This document shows, piece by piece, positions 25,170 through 37,006 of a stretch of 64,000 nucleotides of DNA (its first letter is position 1; each line of letters begins with the position of its first letter). The stretch comes from Dysidea avara. Taxonomy: Eukaryota > Porifera > Demospongiae > Dictyoceratida > Dysideidae. The translations under genes and the position numbers were made by a program. Under the pieces are notes generated by a model, which was not told where the DNA came from, did not search any database, and saw nothing but the letters and a program-made list of their open reading frames with translations. Where the stretch lies: positions 5,070,694 through 5,134,693 of the forward strand of contig NC_089285.1 of assembly GCF_963678975.1 (NCBI RefSeq), written 5' to 3'.

Positions 25170-25475
25170 CCGCCGTGTTAGTGAAGGTATCTGAAATGCT
25201 GTGTAACAAGTTGAACATAGCTGACAATGAAGTGCAATGGATATGTTACTTTTCAGATGATAATCGGTGTGCGCAGCACCATTTTAAATGCAGTATGCGT
25301 GAGTTCACCAGTCATAATAATTGTTTACAAAAAAAGATAACAAAAACAAGTACACAGAAAATTTTGGAATTTTCAACTCCAGCTTGTTTCAGCACTTTTT
25401 ATTGATGTGCTATGGTCCCTACTCTAGTTGAAAATTCCAAATTTTTCTGTGTACTTGTAAATAATCAACATTCTT
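25170..25475 (-). repeat. R1 repeat fragment with truncated foldback insert
   Basis: AAGTTGAACATAGCTGACAA and ACTTTTCAGATGATAATCGG match R1 at 28,180-28,240. Inside it, 25,350-25,455 is an inverted repeat (AAGTACACAGAAAATTTTGG against CAAATTTTTCTGTGTACTTG) whose centre is a shortened form of the foldbacks at 44,621 and 45,475. Confidence 0.75.
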
Positions 25476-26185
25476 CAGTGCCTACATTTGACAAGTCAGA
25501 GGATTAGCAGGTAGATGTATCCATAAAAATATAATAGCTATCACATCAACATTTTTATAGTACGCTTTTTGGTAGGAGGGACGGGGTAAGTAAAAAGAGT
25601 ACTCTCTGTATGCTTGTGAAAATGCTGATAATTATGGATGACCCCTTAACTACATGTATTGTACAACTGATCTAAACATATTGTAATGGTAATAAAATAT
25701 TTGTTATTCCTGACTGTAGGAGGCATATGTTCTAAAATAGCAGTAAAGTGTGATGTCACTAGATGTCATGACGCTAAGTAAAGAAGGAACCGTATGTTGT
25801 TGTCTGTTGACCATATTTGGCTATAAACAATATAATAGGGAACATCATGTATCTAGCTTCAAAATGACATTGTTGCAACTTGTTCATGACGAGGTATCGT
25901 TAAAGAGCACGAATACGCTACTTCTATCTCGTTTCTGGGTGACTGATTTTAATGAATATTGAGCATGAATTTATACAACAACATTATAATTAGTACACAC
26001 CAATTACATCATAATATAATAACTCATATTAATGACAGACATAGTAGGATTTACTCCAAATACACTTTTAAATTTTAAGGTCTTGGTTGACATTTTCATG
26101 GAATTTCCCATGTGCTGTGTGTCTGTATTTGCCAGACTCAGCAAACTTGGTTGCTGTTATTGTACTTCAGTTTGTTATTTCACAG
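25476..26185. other. Spacer upstream of visible NLE1 exons
   Basis: Expected to contain the N-terminal NLE1 exon(s), but I could not recognise one. AT-rich; the ORF at 25,750-25,962 has no NLE-domain resemblance. Confidence 0.35.
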
Positions 26186-26361
26186 GATGAGATCTCCTAT
26201 GAATTTTTTCATTGGTGATCATCAGTAGACAAGAGCCTGAAGGAGAGAGACACTGGAACAGTTAGAAGACGTCCAAACAGAGAAGCTGGTTGAGATACAA
26301 TACCAACCACAGGCCAGGTTTAAGGCTCAAGCAGTGACGAGGTGTACCAGTAGTATGCCAG
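26186..26361 (+). other. NLE1: NLE1 copy B exon spanning the end of the NLE domain (damaged)
   Basis: Acceptor CACAG at 26,185. One frame reads SPMNFFIGDHQ, then TAG and TGA within 15 bases, then TLEQLEDVQTEKLVEIQYQ and RCTSSMPG up to the donor G|GTATGT at 26,361. The flanking residues fit Notchless on both sides of the stops, and a short AGAG expansion at about 26,244-26,249 plus nearby bases look like compensating indels. Copy A lacks this exon, so the two cannot be compared. Confidence 0.7.
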
Positions 26362-26780
26362 GTATGTCTGTCTGTGTGTATGTCCATTTGTAGTGTGTGC
26401 AATAGTATATGCTTGTTCATTCCATAGAATGTGTAGCTCACTTTATGTACTAGTGTATTTCAAGAAACAGCTAAGGCCACTCCAAATATATTTGCAAGCA
26501 GGTAAGCAGTCTATTTCATTATGAGATTAGCAGCTTTTAAGCCATTATTTGCCTGGCACAACCATAGTAATCTGCATGATAGCATACTTTAGCTTGTACC
26601 TTGATCATACAAGTTGCAGGAATGGCATAAAATGTGAATTTGTGTTGACTTGATAGCACACTTTCATGTGAGCAGACACCCATACAAGGTGGTTTTTACT
26701 GAGTCTGTACAGCATACAAGAATAACCAGAAAATAATAGAAGAATACAGAATAATGGAACATGTTAGTGGTGGCAGTAAA

Positions 26781-27226
26781 TGGTGTTCCACCGATAATCG
26801 GATCGGTATCGTATCGGAGCCGATATTGAACTTTTGATATCGATCAGTATCGGTTATTTAGGTACTCCGATACCAATAAATGGCCACTCGTGCCAATCAT
26901 CATCATCATAACTATCATCATAATGCTATGTTAGTAAAATGTGAGGTACAACAAACTGGAAATAGTGTTGAGCATTATTCTAGCATAAAAGGTGCAGGAA
27001 TTGCTTTGTTAAACATTGAGCAACTGCTACTTACGATGTTTGATCGAAATATTCTAATAGAACAGTCACTGCAGAATATATTCTAATAAAGCAGTCACAT
27101 ATAGCTAACTTGAGAAGTGTGTGAAGTGTATGGCAATTATCGATATCGGTATCTGTATCGGTGAGAATTTACTGCTAGGTATCGGTATTGGATCGGTAGA
27201 TATTTTTCTGTATCGGTGGAACCCTA
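26781..27226. mobile_element. hAT-type MITE in NLE1 intron, 8-bp TSD
   Basis: Ends TGGTGTTCCACCGATA and TATCGGTGGAACCCTA, flanked by perfect GCAGTAAA (26,773-26,780 and 27,227-27,234). Subterminal GATCGGTATCGG words. Contains two copies of the ATTCTAATAGAACAGTCAC motif (27,052 and 27,080). Confidence 0.95.
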
Positions 27227-27629
27227 GCAGTAAAGAGATGTAGGCGGTGGAAGGGAAACAGAGAATTTATTTGGAGTGGCCTACGCAGTATACCGTAATC
27301 TGAATGAAGTGTGTTTATGCTGGACTGGGATTATCATGTGATGTGTTTAGTTGTAAACATGTCCACATTTTGTGGGGAGTCTCAGAGGTGTTCCTGTTAG
27401 ACTATTACTACAGCTAAAAGTTCATACTATGAACTTGTATGCTAAAGAGCATTTCATATTGATAGTGATTACTATGTTCCTGTTGTTACACATAGGTCAC
27501 AGTGAGGCTGTCATAGCAGTATCATTTAGTCCTGATGGAAGGTGAGTGTGTGTAGGACATTGTGTATGCATGAAACATTGGAAGTTTATGTGTAAAATAG
27601 ATGTGTGTGTACTTCTGTATCATATCGTG

Positions 27630-28560
27630 CAATACATGTAGCTTTTTCCAGGTCACTGTTAAAAGTTATGGAATTACATAGGAGTAGGAGTGGCCCACGA
27701 AATAACATTATCCAAAAAAACCAGCCTCAATTTCCTTGCCAATGATGAGGCAGTATTGATTAGGTAAAACTAAGCCCAAACAAGCTTTCAGATCGACCCT
27801 CAATAATTTGCTATGGAATTTAAAATAATGTTTATTTAACTGAATTTTCTACTGACTGAGCAACTGACTGACTGATTCCTTTAGACAAGTGTAACTCGAC
27901 AATGGCTAAGGCTACTGGCTTGATTTTTTCACTGTTCGACGTTGCTTTGGCCCAACAGGTGCCTTTTGGCATACCGCAGTACATACAATGCATTCTTCAT
28001 AGACTTACCAGCGTCCTTTGTGTCCCATTCATCTTTGCTGACAGCGAAAAGTGTCGATTTGGCAATAGCACATGATGGTTTCCCTTTGTAACGGCAATAG
28101 TCCGTATTTGTCATAGTAGCTATTTTGATAGCAGAGGTGCTTTTCGAACAGTTCTGGATTTGTACTGCTGTGTAACCGGTTGAACATAGCTGACAACGAA
28201 GCGTATTGGATACTTCACTTTTCAGATGATAATTGATATAACAGGGTGCGTGGCACCATTCTTTCTTTCTTTCGGTATGCGTAGATTGTAGAGGTGCTTT
28301 TCGAACAATTCTTGATTCAAAACGCTGTGTGACGGGTTGAACATAGCTGACAACGAAGTGTAATGTATACTTCACTTTTCAGACGATAACTGATATAAAT
28401 AGCTACAGTGCACTGTGCCATTTCAGATGCAATATGCGTGGGTTCACCGGTCATTATAAAATTATTTACAAAAAATAATCATTACACTGACTACCACATG
28501 AGCTAAAGCTACCAAGTTGTTTATATCAAAGTATTGTGTAGTAGTTACCTGTTCCATGGT
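27630..28560 (-). repeat. Interspersed repeat R1, most complete copy
   Basis: Absent from the same intron in copy A (5,340-5,360 is the empty site). On the minus strand a 148-codon frame (28,375-27,929) holds two related units, each with a KSEV-TLRCQLCSTGYTAV type segment, and homologous peptides are open in the copies at 44,947-45,183 and 45,894-46,250. No known domain. Termini are not sharply defined. Confidence 0.8.
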
Positions 28561-28980
28561 TATGTATGGTTTTCTCAGTTAGTGATTGTAATTACAGTCC
28601 AGCTCCATCCTCAGTATCACAGTTGAGTTCTTTTAAAACCAATTGCTGTAAAGGACGTACAAGTGTATCTATGTGTGTACTGTAAGTATAGTGTGTGTGC
28701 GTGCGTGCGTGCGTGTGTGTGTGTTGATATAAATTATAATATGTTGTACAGGGGCCTAGCTAGTGGATCAGGTGACTGTACTGTTAGATTATGGGATACC
28801 AGTACTGAGACTCCTCATCATGTTTGTAAAGGTGTGTATAGTATAGTGTGTACTGTGTACATGTGTTGAAGATACAGATCACATGGTAGACACTGTGTAT
28901 AACAAGGATATAATCATGTAATAGTCTCCATAGCTGTATAATACAAATCATTAATGTGCAATAGTATATAGTAAAAAAAC

Positions 28981-29814
28981 TAGTGTTGGGTGGTATGGCA
29001 TTTTTGATCACAGTATTCAGCATTGAGAAAATACCCCGGTATCTGGTATTTCACGGTATCCTGGCAGTCAACTAATAACACACTTTTAATCAACCTGATA
29101 TTGCTTTATTTGTGATAACAACAGTCAAGTGTTAATCTGTAGTTACTATCCAAAGTTGGGCAAATAAAAGTTACTCATGGTTAACAGGTTATAAATGCAT
29201 TTTACTAACATCTATACAGTCGATACCAGGGGTGGAGGAGACACCTTTATTTTAGGGGAGCTGGGGTCTAGCTTGGTGATGTCATGGCCTAGCTGAAAGT
29301 CGAAGACCAAAAGAAAAAAGGTAACTACCTGCTGACAATAGCTTCCCTCCATCAACTACATCTCTTTATTTATAACTACATACATAACTTGCTACACTGC
29401 TCCTCTGAAGAATACTGTGACTGCTCTATTAGAGTATCTCGAATTATTGATGCTATTGAGCTAGGCTCTCAATGACAGCTATAGATAATTTTAGGATGGC
29501 TAAGCCTCTCCATAATCTTTTTGACAGGGGTTATAACCCCCCCTCCCCCCTTCTCTGCCACCCCTGGTTGATACAAATAGGCTGGCACTAGATTGTAACC
29601 TGGTACCTCACAGTTTACTGTTAGGCTGGTCTTGTGGTCACATCCAAACCATTAACACATTACTTAATTAAAGGCCAACATCTGATGTCTGGCTTTCCTT
29701 ATAGCACATTACACTCATTCCAATATTTATGGTATATTTGTAAGTCAATACCTTTCAGACTGTTTGATGAAAATACCACGACATATGGTATTTTTGGTAT
29801 ACTGCCCAACACTA
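28981..29814. mobile_element. TAGTGTTGGG-ended element in NLE1 intron
   Basis: Ends TAGTGTTGGGTGGTATGGCA and GGTATACTGCCCAACACTA. Copy A (5,731-5,745) is the empty site ATATACAAACAG. Flanks AAAAAAAC and ATACAAAC match at 6 of 8. Probably hAT class. No transposase ORF. Confidence 0.88.
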
Positions 29815-30574
29815 ATACAAACAGTTCAGTTATCACGTGCCTCTTACGAGTCCTCAGTGTCCTGCTAAGTCTCTGAACTGTCTTGACAACTTGTCCAGTA
29901 GTCACATGATGTGGTCTAGTTGTGGAGGAGATGATGTCTAATGTAGAATGAGTTGACTATGTCTGAGTTAAACAGGAGAGTTCTACAGTCTTGTTCCACC
30001 ATGGTATTCTGTGTAGGCACTGCCGAATGCTAAGTCCACATCAAATGAATGCACCCGCCAATATTCTAGTTGGCAATCCTTTTATTGCTAAAATGATCCA
30101 AGCTTCATTGCCAGAAGGACTTGTTGTCCAGGGGCTAACTGGTTATACTCTTTTATGAGTGTTGCTGTTATCTCATTTTAATGAAAGAGGTTTCTCCTCA
30201 GCTCCTCACTGTAGTCAGACTGATAGATCAGTAATGGTTAGGTAGCCACTGACAGTTAAACAGGATCTCATAAGGAGGACAGTTCAGTAGTGACATGTTT
30301 GGTATGTAGTTTGTACATGAGCAGTAGGAGCTGTGAGTGTTCCTCCTGTTCCACAATCAATAACTGACTATTGTTGAGTAGTGGAAGACTTGACTTTGTG
30401 ACCACAAAAGATGGACTAGTATAGTCAGCTACGATCATCATCGTCTGTATTGGTTGAAAGGACTTGAACACTCTTTGCGACAAACTGGGGGACTTTGGGG
30501 GTTCTAAAAGTATATTTACTACTCAAAACACAGGAGATTTGCTCTTTGAGCTTGTACTGTTTGTGATACTTCTA

Positions 30575-30809
30575 CCGTATGTGTACAAATTTTTGAGGAA
30601 CATAATTTTTGTGATTTCGCGGTTGCTTGGCTCTCTGCGAAATTTTCATCCTTGAAAATTAACAATTGTCAGGGACATTCATGATTAGCTCTGTGCTTTC
30701 TAGAGGTAACTTCAGTGAAAAACGAGTAATTCTCAAAAACAAACCGTGAAAATTCTGAAATTAGTTGATCCGCAAAAATCACGTCCCTCGAAAATTTGTA
30801 CATATATGG
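30575..30809. mobile_element. Tc1/mariner-type MITE, TA-flanked
   Basis: TIRs CCGTATGTGTACAAATTTTT and CCATATATGTACAAATTTTC (right end reversed), with TA duplicated on each side. Copy A (GATACCTCTAAAATGC, about 6,502) is the empty site with a single TA. Confidence 0.92.
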
Positions 30810-31006
30810 TAAAATGCTGCTAAAGCATTAGGTTGTTTGGACAGAGAATTGGCAGGTATTTTAATGATACACAAAATAGCTATTATGGCAATTGTAAATA
30901 TTTCTCCCACAAGATACCCTTTTGATAATGCTTTTTCAGTGAAAAGCCAACCACATTTAACACGTTTGCTCATGTTTGAGTACCCTTCTTTTCAAATGAA
31001 TATGCA

Positions 31007-31175
31007 ACTTTGCTTGAGATTTTAAAAATCGCTGATTAAGAGATGTGGCAATTGTTTCACTCACAATCTCATGGACGAAATAGCTACCATGTTGTCTTGC
31101 GAGCGAAACAGTTATCACACCACTTAATTAGCAATTTTAAAAATCTCAAGCAAGGTTGTGTGTGCGACATTGCGC
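31007..31175. repeat. Short inverted repeat
   Basis: GCTTGAGATTTTAAAAATCG (about 31,013) pairs with AATTTTAAAAATCTCAAGC (about 31,134-31,155); GCAATTGTTTCACTC pairs loosely with GAGCGAAACAGTTAT. Lies in the part of copy B that copy A lacks. Confidence 0.65.
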
Positions 31176-32151
31176 TTGGGTGGTACCGTATATTGTATGT
31201 GTATCAGTGATATATGTAAGAATTGTACTGGTCAGATTTAAGAAGGTACTGGTTGGTTTTTAGAGGTACTTAACCACTGCCGACCAGTGTGGGCAGAATC
31301 CTGTACTCTCTATATGAAACTTCTGCTGCTAAAAGTCTATCCACTCTTGGCACTGTATACAGTCCTTCTTTGTGGTCTTGTTTAGCTGATGAAATCAGCA
31401 TAATGCACACTTCACCATTTGCCTTTGGCACAAAGATACCAGGAGTACACCAAGTGCTATTACTAGGTACAGCTACTATTACCTGTAGTTGGATATGCAC
31501 ACATTTGATGAAATAGAATGAGTTTGACATGCACTTTAACAGGCACTGTGTCAATCACATGTTCAGTCACACCGGTGTGCCTGTTTCTGATGATGGTGCT
31601 GTGTTCCAGTAGGACAAAGTCAATTAAAAGATGGATAGTCAATGAGTATATCAAGGTCTGTATTTGACATTGGAAGGTATTGCCTGTTGGAGGTCACTAT
31701 CAATTGCAAACATGCAGTGGCATTGAGTATATTTCCACAGATCCTAGCATTTGTGTTTATCATGTAGCTTTTAGATGCAACGTTCTATCTTGTCAATACT
31801 CCTCTGTCCTTGTCAAATTTTCTGTGGTTCACAATTATTCCCGTAATGCTCAGAATAGTCACTGAACAGCTAGCATAATTTGGCACTACCTTAGTTGTTA
31901 TTTATACATATAATGAACATACTAAAAAGTTGATTATCTCCCTCTCTCATCCTACACACACAGCTCACTCCCATTGGATCCTCAGTGTTGCCTGGTCACC
32001 AGATGGGAAGAAGATTGCATCAGGATGTAAAGCTGGCAAGGTGAGTGAATTGTGTGAAGTTGTCCACCTCATTTCTTTCTACCACCCTTAATAATACTCT
32101 TACTACTACTACAGTTATACACAGTATTACATACTCTACTACATACACAGT

Positions 32152-32171
32152 GGATCCAATGGGAGTGAGCT
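32152..32171 (-). repeat. 20-nt inverted copy of an exon start inside the next intron
   Basis: GGATCCAATGGGAGTGAGCT is the exact reverse complement of 31,962-31,981 (splice acceptor AG plus the first 18 nt of the AHSHWIL exon). Copy A has unrelated bases here (8,385-8,395). Confidence 0.95.
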
Positions 32172-32711
32172 ATGAGCTTCCTTATGTGAAAAATATGACC
32201 CTCTTCTACACACCATGATACAATTGTTATCAGTTTATATCTACAGGTGTGTATATGGGACCCAGTAACTGGCAAGCAATTAGGGAAATCCCCAAGTGGC
32301 CACAGACAGTGGATAACATGGTTGTCATGAAGACCAATGCATCAGTAAGCAAGTAAGCTCATATGCAGACGTTATGTCTTCAATGGATCTGTCGATGCTC
32401 TGTTCTGTTCTACCGTTCTGTTGATGCCAACGGAAAGTATAGTGAATTAGTTACTTGTGAAAAACTACTATAATATAATAGGTCTAACAACCACTGTAAC
32501 ATTTGCACTTTGTGTACAGCAAACATAACAACCTGTTTATTGTGTATACACTATATTGTGTATTGATAATTACATAATATTTTATGGTACATAATTCCGG
32601 GTAGGGATCCTGACTGTCGTCTGTTGGCCAGCTCATCTAAGGTCAGTGTCAGAACACAATAACTCAAGATTGTATAGTACACAATGAATAGTATACTGTA
32701 TGTATTATTAG

Positions 32712-33262
32712 TAGTGTATTTACTCTGCACTATAGTATAGTAGTGTATGTACTCCACACTATAGGATAGTAGTGTATGTACTCCACACTATAGGATAGTA
32801 GTGTATGTACTCCACACTATAGGATAGTAGTGTATGTACTCCACACTATAGGATGGTAGTGTATGTACTCCACACTATAGGATGGTAGTGTATGTGCTCC
32901 ACACTATAGGATGGTAGTGTATGTACTCCACACTATAGGATGGTAGTGTATGTACTCCACACTATAGGATGGTAGTGTATGTACTCCACACTATAGGATG
33001 GTAGTGTATGTACTCCACACTATAGGATGGTAGTGTATGTACTCCACACTATAGGATTGTAGTGTATGTACTCCACACTATAGGATGGTAGCGTATGTAC
33101 TCCACACTATAGGATAGTAGTGTATGTACTCCATAATATAGGATGGTAGTGTATGTACTCCACACTATAGGATGGTAGTGCATGTACTCCACACTATAGG
33201 ATTGTAGTGTATGTACTCCACACTATAGGATGGTAGTGTATGTACTCCACACTATAGGATAG
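32712..33262 (+). repeat. 29-bp minisatellite, 19 units, abutting a splice acceptor
   Basis: Same unit as copy A; 551 bp is exactly 19 units. The last unit contributes the acceptor of the exon at 33,258. Some units have single-base changes (GATTG, CATAATATAGG). Confidence 0.95.
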
Positions 33263-34230
33263 TACAGTTCACATATGGGATACAAGGCTAGCTCATTCAG
33301 TGATGATGTTAACTGGTCACAGTCAGTCAGTGACTTGTGTACGATGGGGAGGAGAGGGACTGATATATACCTCATCACAAGATAGGACTGTGAAAGTGTG
33401 GAGAGACCGTGATGTGAGTGTGTGTATTTGTGTGTGTGTATGTTTGTGCGTATGCGTGTTTGCATGATGTGAGTGTGTGATGTGTGTGTAGTGTATGCAT
33501 GTGTAGAGTGTGTGTGCATGTATTAATTATCCATACCCACATTACAGAGTTGACATATTTCCCCTTCCATAGGGAATATTATGTAGGACACTATCAGGAC
33601 ATGGTCACTGGGTTAGTGGTGTACATGTAGTAGTAACTGGATCATGTGAGCTCCTGTCAGGTGAACACACTATGTGTCAACACTGACTATGTGTTAAGGA
33701 CTGGACCATATGAACCAGCTAATGACAGACTATCTAAACCAGAAGGTATTGTGTGGTAGTTCTCTGTTGTATGACCTATTATAGACCTCATACATATCTG
33801 TGCTTATCGGTAAAATGTCTTGAAGCCATTTTGGTTTGTCATGATGTTAACAGTACTACTGTATGTGTCAATGAATACAGAAGACTCCCTTGATTGATAC
33901 GTAATGATGTTATTTAACATTACATAATGTGTTGTTAGTTTGGATCTCTACACAGGTGACCTCCACCAGTTGTCATTAACAAGGTATAACAAGTTGAAGG
34001 TGAGCACCAGTAATAGGTACTGATGGTACATTGGTTATTACCATATTAGGAAGTGATCAGAGAAGAGCTACTTATGTCAGGATCTGATGACTTTACACTG
34101 TTCCTATGGCAACCATCCATCGGCAAGAAACCATTGGCTAGAATGACAGGTAGGTACAGTACAGTGAAATACAATATTGTTTAAACAGCACTTACTGGAG
34201 AACATACATGTAGTTGACCTTATTATATAC

Positions 34231-34758
34231 TAGGGCCCAAACGAACTTGGATTGTCAGGGTTCGAACATTCATTAACTAAAGTTCACGAATCTTTCGAAC
34301 TTTTAAATGGGCCTGGTTCCTCTTTACAAATTATAAATCACAGCATATTAAATGTTAAATGCATGTCTCAAAAGTTTGCAACACACACATACAGTTGTAT
34401 TGACTCAACAATTTTATTGAGAAAACTTGAAATTGAATACCACAAGTAAAAATGCTTGTGGTTACTAGGTTTTAAATACATTTTACTACTGCTAAACAGT
34501 TGAGACAAGTGACTGGCACCACACAGAAACCTTAAAACCACATAGAGGCATGGCCTGTGACCACCAGTAAACCATCAACACATAACTTAATTAAATGCCA
34601 AATACCATATGTCTAGCTTCCCCCAGTTCATTATGGATGGATAGCTAAACTGTATCACTATCTAATTAGTGGCTGTAGTTCGAATTGTTCAACCCGGCAT
34701 TCGAATGTTCATTCGTTCGAACGAACCTTCGAATTCACCTAAGTTCGCTTGGGCCCCA
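34231..34758. mobile_element. hAT-type MITE, perfect 8-bp TSD
   Basis: Ends TAGGGCCCAAACGAACTT and AAGTTCGCTTGGGCCCCA, flanked by TTATATAC at 34,223-34,230 and 34,759-34,766. Copy A (about 10,556-10,566) is the empty site. Interior is rich in TTCGAACGAA palindromic words. Confidence 0.95.
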
Positions 34759-35270
34759 TTATATACACTAACCTAAAATTTCCCATTTGGAGGGTCACAG
34801 TTGGCCATAACAGTATGTGTGGTCACATGACAGTGCATCTAGTAAGAAAGTGACCTTAATAATGATGTTGAGTGTTTTAATGTGTGCATTGTAGTTCCGT
34901 GCTGTATCCATCACAAACCTTCTCCCAACACAAAAGTGTGCCATACACTAGTTGCCATGTTTGGCATTTCACATGTAGCAGTATATCATCACATAATGGC
35001 CTCTGAGTGCTCACTAACATCAGATACTATTATGATATTGTTTAGGTCATCAACAACTTATTAATGAAGTCAGTTTCTCTCCTGATGCTCGTCTCATTGC
35101 TAGTGCTTCATTTGACAAGTCAGTGAAGTTATGGGATGGCAGGACGGGCAAGTCAGTGAGGAGATAGTTACACTAGTAATGTTACTAGTATACACACCAT
35201 ACAGGTACATCACCAGTTTGAGGGGTCATGTCAGTGCTGTATATCAGGTGAGCTGGACCAGTATGGTGAT

Positions 35271-36311
35271 TAGTGCTGATCGAGCGATAGTAAATTTTAC
35301 TATCACAATAATTCCTCATTAAATATCGCGATAGTGAATACTGTCCCGATAGTTTATGAAACACTTTGCTCTTAACAAAGTCTTAGTTGTATAGCTATGA
35401 TTTGCAGTCATATAGAAAGTTATTTTGCATGCACAGGACATTTGTGACCGGATCTGTGAAACAGGACATAGTCACACAAGCCTAAATTTACAGTATAAAG
35501 CATTGAATACATTGGGTGAAATACTTACGTTTTATTGAAAAAATTCCGTAAATTTTTTTGAATGCCTCTTTCTTATTGAGGGAAGGGACCAACAATAAAA
35601 TCCTGGATATCATTTTGTTCGCCTGCTCAAGAGGAGTTGGAAAATCTTTGTTTCGTTGCAGTAGACCCAAGGATACGGAAGTTATGAGCGTTTGTTTACA
35701 TCACGTTGAAGCAATCATACGCGATCGATTTTTCTTCACGAATTTTGTCTTGTATGCAGTGAAGAAGAGTGAGTAAAGGATAAACGTACCCAGTAATTGA
35801 TTTCCCTGTTCATGGCGAACACGATGGTGAAAATTGTAGCTCCGTACCTCAATCCGTTGGTAAGTTACAACCGTTTTTGTAAGCGCCTGTAATTTATTTT
35901 CCCTATACTTACTGTACAAATCGATTTTTCTGTTGTTGCTACTTTGTAGGACTGTAACTCCCAAAGTTATTGGCATATGGAGCTGAAACTTTGCCAGTGG
36001 GTACATTTGGCTAAGTAGAGTATAAATATTTAATAAAGAGCAATTCGAAAAATATGTGATTATGTCCTGTTTTCGCAGATCTGGTCACATTTGTTAATTA
36101 ACTGTGTGGGTGGCTGATGAATATGGACTTTTGGTATAGCTTTTACAGGCCACTCCTTTTATAAAAAGCTGGTAATACTAACTGTAAAACAGTATAGAAG
36201 GGTTGTTAATTGCAGACCTGAGCTTATCATAACTATCATATCACTATCGCGATAACGATAGTGATTTACTATCACGATATATCGCACTATCGATACTATT
36301 TCTCAGCCCTA
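35271..36311. mobile_element. hAT-type MITE split by a GTGACC MITE, in NLE1 intron
   Basis: Left end TAGTGCTGATCGAGCGATAG, right end ending TCTCAGCCCTA; family of 21,275-21,677. Flanks ATGGTGAT (35,263-35,270) and ATTGTGAT (36,312-36,319) match at 7 of 8. Interrupted at 35,444-36,088. Confidence 0.82.
35444..36088. mobile_element. GTGACC-ended MITE, 645 bp, 4-bp TSD
   Basis: Ends GTGACCGGATCTGTGAAAC and TTTCGCAGATCTGGTCAC, flanked by ATTT on both sides (35,440-35,443 and 36,089-36,092). Homologous over its full length to 61,806-62,449. Confidence 0.92.
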
Positions 36312-37006
36312 ATTGTGATCCTCTTTGTTACGGACAATTTGGGACTCGGGCCACTTTTTGCTGTAATATAGAGGTTTTCCTCTTTCAAAGGTAAAAAATG
36401 TATTAACCAGACTTATTATGGAGGTTTTTTCTATTGTGTCCTTAATTTGGGGAGTTAGTTAAGAGAGGTTCCACTGTATGTGTGCATATTTGAAGATGTC
36501 AACTTACAAGGTTTACAAGTGTCATATACAGGTACTAGCACAATAAAAGTCCCTTCAGTCTAGAACAGCTGCGAGTGATGATTATCTAGCATAAACAATG
36601 TACTAAACGTGTGTGCATATATTTCACTTAACTCTTGGCTACTCTTCATTTCCCTACCATACAGATCTCCTGGTCAGCAGACAGCATGTTATTGTGTAGT
36701 GGTAGTTCAGATAGTACACTAAAGGTGACCTGCACCATCAGCCCCACCCACTCATTACCCACCCTTCCCTACAGGTGTGGGATATTAAGAACAGGAAGTT
36801 ACTGATGGATCTACCAGGTCATGTTGATGAAGTGTTTAGTGTTGACTGGAGTACTAATGGGGAACAAGTGGCTAGTGGTGGACGAGATAGACACATTAAA
36901 ATGTGAGCAATTATCATGTGTGGATATTGTGTGACCATGTTGTCTCTTCTTGCGTAGATGGAGAAGATGATAATGAATATTGTAATTTTTTATTGAGTAC
37001 AAAGTA

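Larger units (their letters stand above)
27299..35040 (+). repeat. Segmental duplication block, copy B
   Basis: Collinear partner of 5,060-10,840, longer because of insertions absent from copy A: R1 at 27,630-28,560, an inverted-repeat element at 28,981-29,814, MITEs at 30,575-30,809 and 34,231-34,758, extra sequence at 30,853-31,260 and five more minisatellite units. Confidence 0.9.
26186..36970 (+). pseudogene. NLE1: Notchless homolog (NLE1/Rsa4), copy B, 3'-complete but with lesions
   Basis: WD40 assembly factor of the pre-60S ribosome, acted on by the AAA ATPase midasin (Rea1) in the nucleolus/nucleoplasm; also linked to Notch signalling in flies. Exons with GT-AG borders and consistent phases: 26,186-26,361; 27,496-27,541; 28,752-28,831; 31,964-32,040; 32,247-32,344; 32,605-32,641; 33,258-33,413; 33,573-33,611; 33,661-33,745; 33,956-33,999; 34,050-34,149; 35,046-35,151; 35,205-35,247; 36,665-36,724; 36,775-36,902; 36,958-36,970. 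Landmarks: EKLVEIQYQPQARFKAQAVT, LASGSGDCTVRLWD, SGSDDFTLFLW, IASASFDKSVKLWDGRTGK, and the family's IWRR C-terminus before TGA. Lesions: TAG 26,226 and TGA 26,238 in the first visible exon; TGA 32,328-32,330 for Trp in exon 5. Start exon not found. Called pseudogene because of the stops; sequencing error or a damaged allele are alternatives. Confidence 0.85.

Noticed and set aside
35701..36006. ORFs on both strands within the GTGACC MITE (and at 62,048-62,421)
   Set aside because: Homologous MITE copies keep similar but shifted short frames, with no transposase motif.
5242..36970. WD40 exons as part of a NACHT-WD40 or other large immune repeat protein
   Set aside because: Exon order and diagnostic peptides match Notchless from the linker to the IWRR C-terminus; no NACHT or other domain is present.
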